A DNA stretch of 64,000 nt from Streptomyces sp. NBC_00078 (GCF_026343335.1 NZ_JAPELX010000001.1:2046001-2110000), one strand, 5' to 3'; positions 34,212 through 43,476 are shown, counted from the first letter of the stretch. Numbers and translations: made by a program. The notes: generated from the letters alone by a model not told the origin.

Positions 34212-35197
34212 AGGCCGCCGTCATCGAGTCCGTGGGCCGTGCCGTCGTCACCGAGGTCCCCGACCCGACGCCCGGTCCCCGCGAGGTCGTCGTCGAGGTC
34301 GCCGCCTGCGGGCTGTGCGGCACCGACCTGCACATCCTCCAGGGCGAGTTCGCACCGAAGCTGCCGATCGTGCCGGGACACGAGTTCGCGGGCCAGGTGG
34401 TCGGGGTCGGCACCCAGGTGACGGAGATCGAGGTCGGCGACCGGGTGGCGGTGGACCCGTCCCTCTACTGCTACGAGTGCCGCCACTGCCGTACGGGCCA
34501 CAACAACCTCTGCGAGCGGTGGGCCGCGATCGGTGTCACGACGGCCGGAGGCGCGGCGCAGTTCGCGGTGGCGCCGGTGGCCAACTGCGTGAAGCTGCCC
34601 GAGCACGTGCGCACGCAGGACGCGGCGCTGGTGGAACCCCTCTCCTGCGCCGTCCGCGGCTACGACGTGCTGCGCTCCCGCCTGGGCGCCCACGTGCTGA
34701 TCTACGGCTCGGGGACGATGGGTCTGATGATGCTGGAGCTGGCCAAGCGCACGGGCGCCGCGAGCGTTGACGTGGTCGACCTGAACCCCACCCGCCTGGA
34801 GACGGCGCGGCGCCTCGGCGTCTCGGGGTCGGCGGCGAACGCGGACGAGCTGGACCGCCCGCAGGGGTGGGACGTGGTCGTGGACGCCACCGGCAACGCG
34901 GCCGCGATCCAGGACGGCCTGGGGCGGGTGGCGAAGGCCGGTACGTTCCTCCAGTTCGGGGTGGCGGACTACGCGACCCGCGTGACGATCGACCCGTACC
35001 GGATCTACAACCAGGAGATCACCATCACCGGCTCGATGGCGGTTTTGCACAGCTTCGAACGCGCCGCCGAACTGTTCGCGAACGGCGTCCTCGACCCCGA
35101 GATCTTCATCAGCGACCGCATCCCCCTGAACCAGTACCCCCAGGCCCTCGACCAGTTCGCATCGGGGGTGGGCCGCAAGATCGTGGTGGTGCCGTAG
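34208..35197 (+). CDS. Zinc-dependent alcohol/polyol dehydrogenase (MDR family)
   Basis: 329 residues. Catalytic zinc ligands are in CGLCGTDLH and PGHEFAG. The structural zinc lobe has four Cys in CYECRHCRTGHNNLC. The NAD Rossmann motif is VLIYGSGTMGLMMLE. It would oxidise the imported polyol (sorbitol, arabitol or similar) to a ketose. ATG 34208 overlaps the permease stop, so it is the last gene of the DeoR-controlled operon, followed by two hairpins. Confidence 0.88.
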   Translation: MKAAVIESVGRAVVTEVPDPTPGPREVVVEVAACGLCGTDLHILQGEFAPKLPIVPGHEFAGQVVGVGTQVTEIEVGDRVAVDPSLYCYECRHCRTGHNNLCERWAAIGVTTAGGAAQFAVAPVANCVKLPEHVRTQDAALVEPLSCAVRGYDVLRSRLGAHVLIYGSGTMGLMMLELAKRTGAASVDVVDLNPTRLETARRLGVSGSAANADELDRPQGWDVVVDATGNAAAIQDGLGRVAKAGTFLQFGVADYATRVTIDPYRIYNQEITITGSMAVLHSFERAAELFANGVLDPEIFISDRIPLNQYPQALDQFASGVGRKIVVVP

Positions 35198-35205
35198 GGG
35201 GCCAG

Positions 35206-35238
35206 CCCCGGACGGGCTGAATTGCAGCCCGTCCGGGG
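35206..35238. terminator. Terminator hairpin of the polyol operon
   Basis: A perfect 14-bp stem (35206-35219 with 35225-35238) with an AATTG loop is followed by TTTG, 8 bp after the dehydrogenase stop. Confidence 0.85.
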
Positions 35239-35268
35239 TTTGAGGACGAGGCCCTTCAGGCCGAAAGC

Positions 35269-35300
35269 GTGCCCCTGGGGGCCGCAGCCCCCAGGGGCAC
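35269..35300. terminator. Second hairpin downstream of the polyol operon
   Basis: A perfect 14-bp stem (35269-35282 with 35287-35300) with a CGCA loop lies 30 bp after the first hairpin, forming a tandem terminator. Confidence 0.75.
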
Positions 35301-35367
35301 GGGCAAGCTCCGGCGAATTGGCCGCTTGGTAAGGGAACGGTAAAGCGGCCTCGCTCGTTCACCCGGC

Positions 35368-36549
35368 ATGACAGCTATGACCCCTGGCTCGAACATCCCT
35401 CTCCCCGTCGCGCGCGTGACGGTGGACGTCGCCGCCCCGGTGCGGCTCGACGTGTCGGGCCTGCTGCTCACCGCCGACGGCAAAGTGCGCTCCGACGAGG
35501 ACTTCATCTTCTACAACCAGCCGGCCGGACCGGGCGTGACCTACCGGTCCGGCGGCGGTACGGCTCCGGACGCGATCGTCGTCGACACCGCCGCGCTCCC
35601 CCCGGGCATCGAGAAGATCGTCGTCACCGCCAGCCCGGACGCCACCGGCCAGACCTTCCAGGGCGTCGAACCGACGGCCACCATCCGCGGCGCGGACGAC
35701 AACAGCGTCCTGGCCACGTTCACGCCCCCGCAGCTCGGCACCGAGACGGCACTCGTGGTCGTCGAGATCTACCAGCGCAACGGCGCCTGGAAAGCCCGTG
35801 CGGTAGGCCAGGGCTATGCCGACGGCCTCGCGGGCATCGCCACCGACTTCGGCGTGACGGTGGAGGAGCCGGCCCCGGCCGCCGCCCCGCCCCGGCCGGC
35901 CGCTCCGCCGGCGCCCACCCTCCAGACCCCGGTGGCCCCGGCCGCCCCTGCGGCCCCCGCTCCCGGCGCCGGGAAGATCAACCTCGACAAGGGCCGGGTC
36001 AGCCTCCAGAAGAACCAGACGGTGTCCCTGGTCAAGGGTGGCCGCCCGCTGCTCACCCAGGTCAAGATGGGCCTCGGCTGGGAGCCGGCCTTCCACGGCA
36101 AGGACATCGACCTCGACGCCTCGGTCATCGCCTACGGCCCGCAGCGCAACCACATCGACAGCTGCTACTTCGGCAAGCTGACCATCCTGAACGGCGCGGT
36201 CAAGCACTCCGGCGACAACCTCACGGGCGAGGGCGGCGGGGACGACGAGGTGATCGTGGTCGACCTCGGCCGGCTCCCCCAGGAGGTCACGGCCCTCGTC
36301 TTCACGGTGAACTCCTTCTCCGGCCAGAAGTTCACCGAGGTCGCCAAGGCCTACTGCCGCCTCATCGACGCGGCGACCGACGAGGAACTGGTCCGCTTCG
36401 ACCTCACCGGCGCCGAGGCCCAGACCGGCGTTCTGATGGCCAAGCTGATCCGCCAGTTCTCCGGCGAGTGGGACATGACGGCCATGGGCGCCTTCGTCAA
36501 GGCCCGCACGGTCCGCAACATGGTGAAGCCGGCCGCCCAGGCGCTCTAG
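35368..36549 (+). CDS. Two-domain TerD-family protein
   Basis: 393 residues containing two TerD beta-sandwich domains joined by a Pro/Ala linker (about 170-205). The first starts VTVDVAAPVRLDVSGLLLTA with DEDFIFYNQP; the second has VSLVKGGRPLLTQVKMGLGW, DIDLDASVIAYG and KHSGDNLTGEGGGDDEVIVV, a calcium-binding TerD site. TerD proteins act in stress or tellurite-linked signalling. The stop codon TAG at 36547-36549 spans the left end of an IS element, which regenerates it exactly, so the protein length is unchanged. Confidence 0.88.
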   Translation: MTAMTPGSNIPLPVARVTVDVAAPVRLDVSGLLLTADGKVRSDEDFIFYNQPAGPGVTYRSGGGTAPDAIVVDTAALPPGIEKIVVTASPDATGQTFQGVEPTATIRGADDNSVLATFTPPQLGTETALVVVEIYQRNGAWKARAVGQGYADGLAGIATDFGVTVEEPAPAAAPPRPAAPPAPTLQTPVAPAAPAAPAPGAGKINLDKGRVSLQKNQTVSLVKGGRPLLTQVKMGLGWEPAFHGKDIDLDASVIAYGPQRNHIDSCYFGKLTILNGAVKHSGDNLTGEGGGDDEVIVVDLGRLPQEVTALVFTVNSFSGQKFTEVAKAYCRLIDAATDEELVRFDLTGAEAQTGVLMAKLIRQFSGEWDMTAMGAFVKARTVRNMVKPAAQAL

Positions 36550-37806
36550 TAGACTGTCGCGACTAAGTGTCGTGCTGGTTGGCAGAGTTGGGGTCGGGCG
36601 AGCTTCGCTTGTCGCTTCCGTTCGGCTGGGCAGGGGTGCCGTGTCCTCGCAGAAGAAGTATCCGGTCGCGTTGAGCGCCGAAGATCGTCGGGCGTTGGAG
36701 CGTGTGACGACGACGGGGGTCCGCAGCGCGTCGATGATCAGGCGGGCGCGGGTACTGCTCGCGCTGGACACCTCGGTCGGTGAGGTCGATCCGCGGGCGG
36801 TGATCGCGGACCGGGTCGGGGTCTCGTGCGATTCGGTCCGCCTGATCTCGAAGCGCTACGCGGAGACCGGCGGCGATGTGTGGGCCACGGTCGGCCGGAA
36901 GGAACGCGCACTCCCGCCGGTGCCCTCTGTGGTGACCGGCGAGGTCGAGGCGAGGCTGATCGCGCTGGCCTGCTCGACGCCGCCCAAAGGACACGCCAGG
37001 TGGTCGCTGCGCCTGCTGGAGAAGCACGTCGCGCTGGTCGAGGACATCCCGGATCTGGACCACTCCACCATCGGCCGGGTGTTAAAAAAACGGAACTGCG
37101 TCCTCACGTGAAGAAGTGCTGGACCATCCCGCCGGCTGCGAACGCGGCCTTCGCCGCGGCGATGGAGGACGTCCTGGCGGTCTACCACCGACCCTTCGAT
37201 CCGGCGCGCCCGGTGGTGTGCATGGACGAGAAGCCGTACCAGCTCCTCGGCCACGTCCGCGATCCGCTTCCCGCGCAGCCGGGCCGTGACCGGCGCGAGG
37301 ACAACGAGTACGTCCGCTCGGGGACCTGCTCGATCTTCTGCTGGGTCGAGCCGCTGCGCGGATGGCGGCGCGTCGACGCCCGGCCCCGCCGGACCAGGGT
37401 CGACTGGGCGCACCAGGTCGAGCACCTGCTGACCGTGGACTATCCCGACGCCGCCACGGTCGTGCTGGTGATGGACAACCTCAACACCCACACCACCGCC
37501 TCGCTCTACGAAGCGTTCGACCCGGCAAAGGCCTTCGCGCTGGCCCAGCGCCTGGAGATCCACCACACCCCCAAACACGGGTCCTGGCTCAACATCGCCG
37601 AGATCGAGCTCTCCGCCCTCACCCGCCAGTGCCTGGACCGCCGCATCGACGACCTCACCGTGCTCAACACCGAACTCGCCGCCTGGCAGCAGCACACCAA
37701 CAGCAACCAGCGCCAAGTCGACTGGCACTTCACCACCGACGACGCACGCGTGAAACTGCGCCACCTCTACCCAACCGCATAGCGAAATTAAGTCGCGACA
37801 GTCTAC
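36549..37806 (+). mobile_element. IS630-family insertion sequence (about 1258 bp)
   Basis: Terminal inverted repeats (GTAGACTGTCGCGACT at 36549 and its complement ending at 37806) are flanked by TA on both sides (36547-36548 and 37807-37808), the IS630 target duplication. One two-frame transposase fills the element. With both TA copies collapsed to one, the original DNA reads CTCTAGTGCCCC, so the element went into the CTAG of the terD stop codon. Confidence 0.9.
36641..37782 (+). CDS. IS630-family transposase made by -1 frameshifting
   Basis: The first frame starts at GTG 36641 ([18 protein letters not shown]) and encodes the HTH part to TGA 37111. The second frame, entered one base back at the A7 run 37084-37090, gives [19 protein letters not shown] and the DDE catalytic core: Asp in [13 protein letters not shown], Asp in [12 protein letters not shown], Glu in [13 protein letters not shown]. 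Stop at 37782. The A AAA AAA slippery stretch is at the expected junction, so this is probably programmed frameshifting and the IS looks intact. Confidence 0.88.
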
Positions 37807-37810
37807 TAGT

Positions 37811-38032
37811 GCCCCGTACAGGCAACGTTTGCCCGTAAAGGAGCGGCGTCCGGTGCGTGCTCCGGGGGTCCCCGGCCGAAGGCGGGGGAGTGCCGGGTGC
37901 GGGCCCTCTTACTGGACGTACCTGGGCTTTCGGCCGGGTGCGGCGAGTGGGGGCACCTGCACCTCCCACGCCCTTGAGGCAGTGGGGGAGCCTGCCGGGC
38001 GTCGCGACGGGGCGAACATTGCCTGTGGGGGC
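37811..38032. repeat. Repeat element with imperfect terminal inverted repeats
   Basis: The left end, ACAGGCAACGTTTGCCC (inside 37811-37834), and the complement of the right end, ACAGGCAATGTTCGCCC (inside 38009-38032), match at 15 of 17 bases. Between them are two short palindromic Streptomyces-type repeats (around GGGGGTCCCCGGCCGAAG at 37862 and GTGGGGGCACCTGCACCTCC at 37949). No coding potential was seen. It lies between the IS and acdS. Confidence 0.55.
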
Positions 38033-38058
38033 TATAGCGCCGGCCGTACGACGGTCAT

Positions 38059-38085
38059 GGGCGCCCCCGGCGAAAGGGGGCGCCC
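38059..38085. terminator. Hairpin downstream of acdS
   Basis: A perfect 10-bp stem (GGGCGCCCCC with GGGGGCGCCC) and a 7-nt loop lie about 75 bp beyond the acdS stop. Confidence 0.6.
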
Positions 38086-38103
38086 GGCGGTCCGCCGACG
38101 CCC

Positions 38104-38140
<37 letters not shown>

Positions 38141-38158
38141 GGTCAGGGGTCAGGACGG

Positions 38159-39175
38159 CTAGAAGAGCGCGCTGTACGCGTTCAGCGCCGGCTGTCCGCC
38201 CAGATGGGCGTAGAGCACGGTGGACTCACGGGCGATCTCTCCCCGCGCGACCAGGTCCGCCATTCCCGCCATCGACTTCCCCTCGTACACGGGGTCGGTG
38301 ATCATCCCCTCGGTGCGGGCCGCGAGTCGCATCGCCTCAAGGGTGGTCTCGTCGGGGATGCCGTACGTGCCCGCGTGGTAGCGCTCGTCCAGCTCGACAT
38401 CCGCCTCGGTCAACTCCCGCTTGACACCGATGAGTCGGCCGGTGCCCTGCGCGATCCGGGCGATCTGCTCCCGGGTCCGGACGGGCGCCGCCGAGGCGTC
38501 GATGCCCAGCACGCGTCGTGGCCGGGCCCCCGTCTCCTCCAGGGCGGCGAACCCGGCGACCATGCCCGCCTGCGTCGACCCGGTCACCGAGCACACCACC
38601 ACGGTGTCGAAGAAGACCCCCAACTCCCGCTCCTGCTCAGCGACTTCGTACGCCCACCCGGCGAACCCGAGACCACCGAGGGGATGGTCCGACGCGCCGG
38701 CCGGGATCGCGTACGGCTTGCCGCCCGACTCCTCGACCTCCCTGAGCGCCTGCTCCCAGCTCTCCTTGAACCCGATCCCGAACCCGGCCTTCACCAGCCG
38801 TACGTCCGCTCCGGCCAGCCTGCTGATCAGGATGTTGCCGACCTTGTCGTAGACGGAGTCAGGCCACTCCACCCAACTCTCCTGAACCAGCACGCACTTG
38901 AGCCCCGCACGGGCGGCGACCGCGGCGACCTGACGGGTGTGGTTGGACTGGACCCCGCCGATCGACACGAGCGTGTCGCAGCCCTGGGCGAGCGCGTCGG
39001 CGACCAGGTACTCCAGCTTGCGGGTCTTGTTCCCGCCGTAGGCGACACCGGAGTTGCAGTCCTCGCGCTTGGCCCAGAGCGAGGCGCCGCCGAGGTGGGC
39101 CGTGAGCCGCTCCAGTGGATGCACCGGTGAGGGGCCGAAGAGAAGGGGGTAACGGTCGTACGAGGAAAGGGACAT
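38159..39175 (-). CDS. acdS: 1-aminocyclopropane-1-carboxylate (ACC) deaminase
   Basis: 338 residues, the usual AcdS length. The PLP Lys is in [11 protein letters not shown], the nucleophile Ser in [14 protein letters not shown]. The residues that separate AcdS from D-cysteine desulfhydrase are both deaminase-type: Glu in [11 protein letters not shown] and Leu in [10 protein letters not shown]. It splits the ethylene precursor ACC to 2-oxobutyrate and ammonia, lowering plant ethylene, which fits a root-associated pectin user. It follows a GntR regulator by 21 bp; GGGAGG precedes the ATG. Confidence 0.93.
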   Translation of the reverse strand: MSLSSYDRYPLLFGPSPVHPLERLTAHLGGASLWAKREDCNSGVAYGGNKTRKLEYLVADALAQGCDTLVSIGGVQSNHTRQVAAVAARAGLKCVLVQESWVEWPDSVYDKVGNILISRLAGADVRLVKAGFGIGFKESWEQALREVEESGGKPYAIPAGASDHPLGGLGFAGWAYEVAEQERELGVFFDTVVVCSVTGSTQAGMVAGFAALEETGARPRRVLGIDASAAPVRTREQIARIAQGTGRLIGVKRELTEADVELDERYHAGTYGIPDETTLEAMRLAARTEGMITDPVYEGKSMAGMADLVARGEIARESTVLYAHLGGQPALNAYSALF

Positions 39176-39196
39176 GGGTCCTCCCGGAGGTCGGGA

Positions 39197-39832
39197 TCAG
39201 TCGCCGTCGGCGAGGTCGGCGAGGGTGCGCCAGATCTCCGCGGTGATGCGGACCGCTTCGTCCGCGCTTCCCGCCGCGCAGGCGTCGATCAACTGCTCGT
39301 GGAGTCCTGCCGAACGGCAGGTGCTCTCCCCGAAGCGGCGGCGCTCCAGGCGTCGGATGAGGGGGGTGTAGCGGGCGATGGTGGCGGCGGCCGCGTGATT
39401 TCCGGCGACGCGGAGGAGGATGTCGTGCAGGTCGTCGTCGGCGCGCAGGGCCCCGTCGACGTCACCCGCGCCGACGGCGGCGGCGAACCGCTCGTTGGCC
39501 GCGCGCATCGCCTGGACGTCCGCGGCGAACATCCGGGGCACGGCGACCCGTGCGGCCAGCTCGTGCATGGCGCCGACCACGGCGGCGGCGTCCCGCACAT
39601 CGGCGGCGACGACCGGGGTGACCCGCGTGTAACTCTGCGGCTTGCTCTCCAGCAGGCCCTCGTCCACCAGCCGCGAGAAGGCATCGCGCACCGGCGCCCG
39701 GGACAGCCCCAGCCGCTCGGCGAGATCACCGTCGCGCACGACCGCGCCGGGTTCCAGCTCGCCGGCCACGATGGCGTCCCGGATCACTTCGTAGGCACGG
39801 TCCCTCAGGAGGGTGCGCTGGACGGGTCGCAT
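39197..39832 (-). CDS. GntR-family (FadR/FCD) regulator next to acdS
   Basis: 211 residues from ATG 39832; a TTG at 39862 would add ten residues and neither start has a good ribosome site. The winged HTH is EVIRDAIVAGELEPGAVV with AERLGLSRAPVRDAFSRL. The FCD domain contains DDDLHDILLRVAGNHAA. It is in operon with ACC deaminase and likely controls it. AcdS is usually governed by an Lrp-type AcdR, so a GntR partner is noteworthy. Confidence 0.87.
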   Translation of the reverse strand: MRPVQRTLLRDRAYEVIRDAIVAGELEPGAVVRDGDLAERLGLSRAPVRDAFSRLVDEGLLESKPQSYTRVTPVVAADVRDAAAVVGAMHELAARVAVPRMFAADVQAMRAANERFAAAVGAGDVDGALRADDDLHDILLRVAGNHAAAATIARYTPLIRRLERRRFGESTCRSAGLHEQLIDACAAGSADEAVRITAEIWRTLADLADGD

Positions 39833-39935
39833 CGACTCCACGACTGAAATGTTAGATGTCAATCACGGCGACGGGCAAGGGCGGCGGACAAGAGTGTGGC
39901 CCGCTCCCCCGAAGAGTGCGGGCCACGGCGGAGCC

Positions 39936-41399
39936 TCAGCCGCGCTTCTGGCGCTTCCAGGGGCCGGTGATCGCCAGCATGATGCCCGGCGTCTGGATGT
40001 TGGCGAACAGCGTCCTGCCGTCGGGGGAGAACGTGACGCCGGTGAACTCGCTGTACTCGGGGGCCTCTTGCGTACCGATGTTCAGTTCGTTGCGGGCGAT
40101 GGGGTACGTGCGGCCGCTGTCGGTGGCGCCGAACAGGTGCTGGACACCCTCGCCGTCCTCGGCGATGACCAGGCCGCCGTAGGGAGAGACGGTGATGTTG
40201 TCGGGGCCGTCGAAGGCACCGTCCTTGGACGGGTCGGGGTTCACACCCAGCAGGACCTTCAGCGTCAGGGTGCGGCGCTTGGGGTCGTAGAACCAGACCT
40301 GGCCGTCGTGGTGGACGGGGCTCTCGTCACGGGCGTAGGAGGAGACGACGTAGGTGCCGCCGTCGCCCCACCACATGCCTTCGAGCTTGCGGGCGCGGGT
40401 GACCTGGCCGTCGCTGAACTGCTTGCGGACGGGGGTGGCCTTGGCGTCGCGGTCGGGGACGTCGACCCAGTCGACGCCGTAGACCGTGCCGATCTTCGTC
40501 GCCCGGGAGAGGTCGTCGACGAACTTGCCGCCGGAGTCGAAGCACTTGAAGGCCTGGAGGACGCCGGCGTCGTCGGCGAGGGTGCGGAGCTTGCCGCGGC
40601 CATGGTGGAAGTGCTCCGGCGGGGTCCAGCGGTACAGCAGGCCGTTGGGACCGGCGGCGTCCTCGGTGAGGTAGGCGTGGCCGCGCCTGGGGTCGATGAC
40701 GACGGCCTCGTGGGCGTACCGGCCGAACGCCTTGACGGGCTTCGGGTCGCGGTTGGCGCGGCGGTCGGCGGGGTCGACCTCGAAGATGTAGCCGTGGTCC
40801 TTGGTCATGCCGTTCTGGCCGGCCTTGTCCTCGGTCTCCTCACCGGATAGCCAGGTGCCCCACGGGGTGGCGCCGCCCGCGCAGTTGGTGGAGGTGCCGG
40901 CGATGCCGACCCACTCGGCGACATGGCCACCGGGGCGTACCTCGACGACCGTGCAGCCGCCGGCGGCGGCCGGGTCGTAGACATGGTCCTCGGTGAGGGG
41001 CACGGGGTACTGCCAGTCGGCGCGCGGGCCCTTGAGTTCGTGGTTGTTGACGAGCAGGGTCACGTCGCGCGGTCCGCAGAAGGCGGCGGTGCCGTCGTGG
41101 TTGGACGGGGTGATCTCGCCGGACTCCAGCTTGGTGCGGCCGCTGTAGGTGACGACGCGGTACTTGAAGCCGGCGGGGAGCGCGAGGATGCCGTCGGGGT
41201 CGGGGACGAGCGGCCCGTACCCGACGCCGCCGTGTCCGTGCCCGTGCGCCGAGGTCTCGGCTGCGCCCTCGACGTCTTCGGTCTCCGTGGACGCAAGGGC
41301 GTTCGGGGCGGTGGCCAGGGCGCCGACGCTGCCCGCCAGCGCGACACCGGCACCGGTGACCGCGGATTTTCTGGCGAAGTCCCTGCGAGTGAGCGACAT
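39936..41399 (-). CDS. PhoX-family secreted alkaline phosphatase
   Basis: 487 residues with a Tat signal (MSLTRRDFARKSAVTGAGVA). PhoX-family segments: FKYRVVTYSGRTKLESGEIT, LLVNNHELKGPR, TNCAGGATPWGTWLSGEETE (metal-site Glu residues), RYAHEAVVIDPRRGHAYLTED. PhoX enzymes use calcium and iron to release phosphate outside the cell. GGAG precedes ATG 41399. Two PHO-box-like 11-bp repeats lie 68-89 bp upstream, suggesting PhoP control. Confidence 0.9.
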   Translation of the reverse strand: MSLTRRDFARKSAVTGAGVALAGSVGALATAPNALASTETEDVEGAAETSAHGHGHGGVGYGPLVPDPDGILALPAGFKYRVVTYSGRTKLESGEITPSNHDGTAAFCGPRDVTLLVNNHELKGPRADWQYPVPLTEDHVYDPAAAGGCTVVEVRPGGHVAEWVGIAGTSTNCAGGATPWGTWLSGEETEDKAGQNGMTKDHGYIFEVDPADRRANRDPKPVKAFGRYAHEAVVIDPRRGHAYLTEDAAGPNGLLYRWTPPEHFHHGRGKLRTLADDAGVLQAFKCFDSGGKFVDDLSRATKIGTVYGVDWVDVPDRDAKATPVRKQFSDGQVTRARKLEGMWWGDGGTYVVSSYARDESPVHHDGQVWFYDPKRRTLTLKVLLGVNPDPSKDGAFDGPDNITVSPYGGLVIAEDGEGVQHLFGATDSGRTYPIARNELNIGTQEAPEYSEFTGVTFSPDGRTLFANIQTPGIMLAITGPWKRQKRG

Positions 41400-41466
41400 G
41401 GTGTCTCCTGTGACGGTGGGTGTGCCGTGGAGGGTGGCGGCCTCGGGTCGGCGCCACCGTCCCGCC

Positions 41467-41488
41467 CGCGTCTGAACGGGAGTTGAAT
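41467..41488 (-). promoter_or_regulatory. Candidate PHO box (two direct repeat units)
   Basis: On the minus strand, ATTCAACTCCC is followed directly by GTTCAGACGCG, two 11-bp units resembling the Streptomyces PhoP consensus GTTCACCnnnn. They are placed 68-89 bp upstream of the phoX start. Confidence 0.45.
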
Positions 41489-41712
41489 ACCGGGCGACGC
41501 ACACAGACACGCTTCCAAGAATTCGTACGCACCAGACCACGGGACTCAAAAAATACTCATGTCCCGGTAATTGGCCGGACGAATCTTCGCGAATGAGACC
41601 AAACTACACCAAATAGCCCCAATCACCTGAGGCCCGGAGGCGGCGGACCCGAGGAGGTGGAACCCAGGAGGCGGCCCCGAGGAGGCGCGCCGGAGTGACC
41701 GCACGTCGCGCC

Positions 41713-41760
41713 CGCACCTGCACCCGCACCCGCACCCGCACCCGCACCCGCACCCGCACC
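41713..41760. repeat. Hexamer tandem repeat CGCACC x8
   Basis: Eight consecutive CGCACC units, the second reading TGCACC, occupy the 456-bp gap between the phoX start and the next gene's 3' end. A second duplication of CGGGTCGCGGACCGAA-like sequence follows near 41825-41850. No gene was found in this gap. Confidence 0.85.
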
Positions 41761-41855
41761 CGCAAGGACACCGGCCCGTGCCCCACGCCGAGCGCGGGTC
41801 ACGGGCCGAGTACAGGTCGCGGACCGAACGCGGGTCGCGGACCGAACGGAGGTGG

Positions 41856-43283
41856 TCAACTGCCTTGCTGCGAACGCGCCTTGAAAGCGGCCTTCCGTGC
41901 TTCCTTCGCGATCCGCTTGTCCGGGTGCAGCCGCCCCATGGCCTCCAGCACATCCGCGGTGGCGGGATGGTCGACGCGCCAGGCGGCCTCGAAGAACCCG
42001 CCGTGCTGGGCGGCCAACCCCTGGACCAGCCCCCGCAGTTCCTCGGAGTTGCCCTCGGCGGCCAGCTGTGCGGCGATCGTGTCGATGGTCAGCCAGAAGA
42101 TCATCGCCTGGGACGGCGCCGGCACGTCGGGCGCCCCGTGCTCGGTCAGCCAGACCCGGGCGAGTCCGCCGAGCTCCGCGTCATCGAGGACCTCCCGCAA
42201 CGCGGGCTCGGCCTCCGCGCCGACGAGCGACAGCGCCTGCTGGCAGCGCAGCCGGCGCAGCGGCGCCCCGGCGTCCGCGCCGCGTGCCGCCGCCAGCAAC
42301 TCCCGTGCCGCGGCGAGGACTTCACGCCGGGCGAGCCACTGTTCGGTCTCGGCCTGCGCCGCCGCCTGGGGAAAGGTCGCCGCCCCGTCGAGCAGCGCGT
42401 CGGCCCCCTTGTCCGCGAGGTCGCCGACCGCGGGCGCCGTGAACCCGGCCTCCAGCAGCCGCGCCCGCAGCCCGTACAGGCCGAGCGGGGTCAGCCGCAC
42501 CATGCCGTAGCGCGAGACGTCGGTGTCGTCCGGCAGCGCCGCGGGCTCCTCGTCGGCGTCCGCCATCAGCGCCTCGTCCACCGGCTGGTACTCCACGATT
42601 CCCGTCGGCTCCAGCAGCCGGAACTGGTCGTCGAGCCGCATCATCGCGTCGGAGACCTGCTCCAGGACGTCGTTGGTGGGCTCCCCCATGTCGCTGGGCA
42701 CGATCATCGACGCGGCCAGGGCGGGCAGCGGCACGGGCGAGTCGGCGGGGCCGTCCTCGCTGACCGTGAGCAGGTACAGGTTGCCGAGGACGCCGTCGAG
42801 GAACTCGGCCTCCGCCTCCGGATCCCACTCCAGCCGGGAGAAGTCGATCTCGCCGCCCTCGTCCAGCGCCCCTTCCAGGTCGTCCAGGTCGGGCACGCTC
42901 GCGTCGGCGAGCACGGTCTCCAGGGCCCCCTGCCACACGGCCAGTACGTCGTGCGGCGAACCGGAGACGAGCAGCGCCAGGTCCTCTCCGGGGGCGACGG
43001 TGCCCTCGTCCTCGTCGACGATCTCGACGAGTCCGGTGTCCACGGCGACCCGCCAGGCCTCGCTCGCGAAGGCCGCGGCGTCGTTGCCGCTCAGCCCGAG
43101 CACCTCGGCGGCGGCCGGCAACTGTTCGTCGGCGAGCCCGCCCCCGGCGTCGACCCGGATGTCCGGGCCGGCCCAGCGGGCCAGCCGCGCGGCCCGCGAG
43201 AGCAGGGGCGTGGACAGCGCGTCCCGCGCCAGCTCCGCTTCGGGGTGCAGCCGCACCGGCGGCAGGGGGGAGCTGTCTGACAT
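41856..43283 (-). CDS. Conserved actinobacterial protein of unknown function
   Basis: 475 residues, very acidic and Ala/Leu-rich, no signal peptide or membrane helix. The N-terminal half has VRVDAGGG-like and LEWDPEAEAEFLDGVLGNLY segments; the middle reads VSRYGMVRLTPLGLYGLRA, winged-helix-like; the C-terminal half is a helical repeat region (LRRLRCQQALSLVGAEAEPA, then LREVLDDAELGGLARVWLTE) that recalls HEAT-type solenoids, ending with a basic tail (KEARKAAFKARSQQGS). Function not recognised. Confidence 0.7.
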   Translation of the reverse strand: MSDSSPLPPVRLHPEAELARDALSTPLLSRAARLARWAGPDIRVDAGGGLADEQLPAAAEVLGLSGNDAAAFASEAWRVAVDTGLVEIVDEDEGTVAPGEDLALLVSGSPHDVLAVWQGALETVLADASVPDLDDLEGALDEGGEIDFSRLEWDPEAEAEFLDGVLGNLYLLTVSEDGPADSPVPLPALAASMIVPSDMGEPTNDVLEQVSDAMMRLDDQFRLLEPTGIVEYQPVDEALMADADEEPAALPDDTDVSRYGMVRLTPLGLYGLRARLLEAGFTAPAVGDLADKGADALLDGAATFPQAAAQAETEQWLARREVLAAARELLAAARGADAGAPLRRLRCQQALSLVGAEAEPALREVLDDAELGGLARVWLTEHGAPDVPAPSQAMIFWLTIDTIAAQLAAEGNSEELRGLVQGLAAQHGGFFEAAWRVDHPATADVLEAMGRLHPDKRIAKEARKAAFKARSQQGS

Positions 43284-43422
43284 CGGCTGATTCTCCTCGG
43301 GCGTGTCGTACCACTCAGCCGCTCAGCCTAGACGGATTTCCACCCATGCCGCCCGGTTCATCTCTCCGACGGTCGCCGTACATGGCCGAAACCTTGACAA
43401 CTGGCCGGACCAGGCTGGAGAT

Positions 43423-43476
43423 TGACGCGCGTAGAAATCGAGCGGACAGCCGTTCACTGTGTTTTCTACGCGCGTC
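43423..43476. promoter_or_regulatory. 14-bp perfect inverted repeat upstream of the nuclease gene
   Basis: GACGCGCGTAGAAA (43424-43437) and its exact complement (43463-43476) enclose a 25-bp spacer that includes GTTCACT. The left arm with the preceding T is identical to the 15-bp motif at 10099-10113 next to the secreted phosphatase. It is likely an operator pair or RNA hairpin. Confidence 0.6.

Noticed and set aside
35353..35359. GTTCACC before the TerD gene as a PHO box
   Set aside because: A single unit without a second 11-bp repeat, and TerD has no phosphate role.
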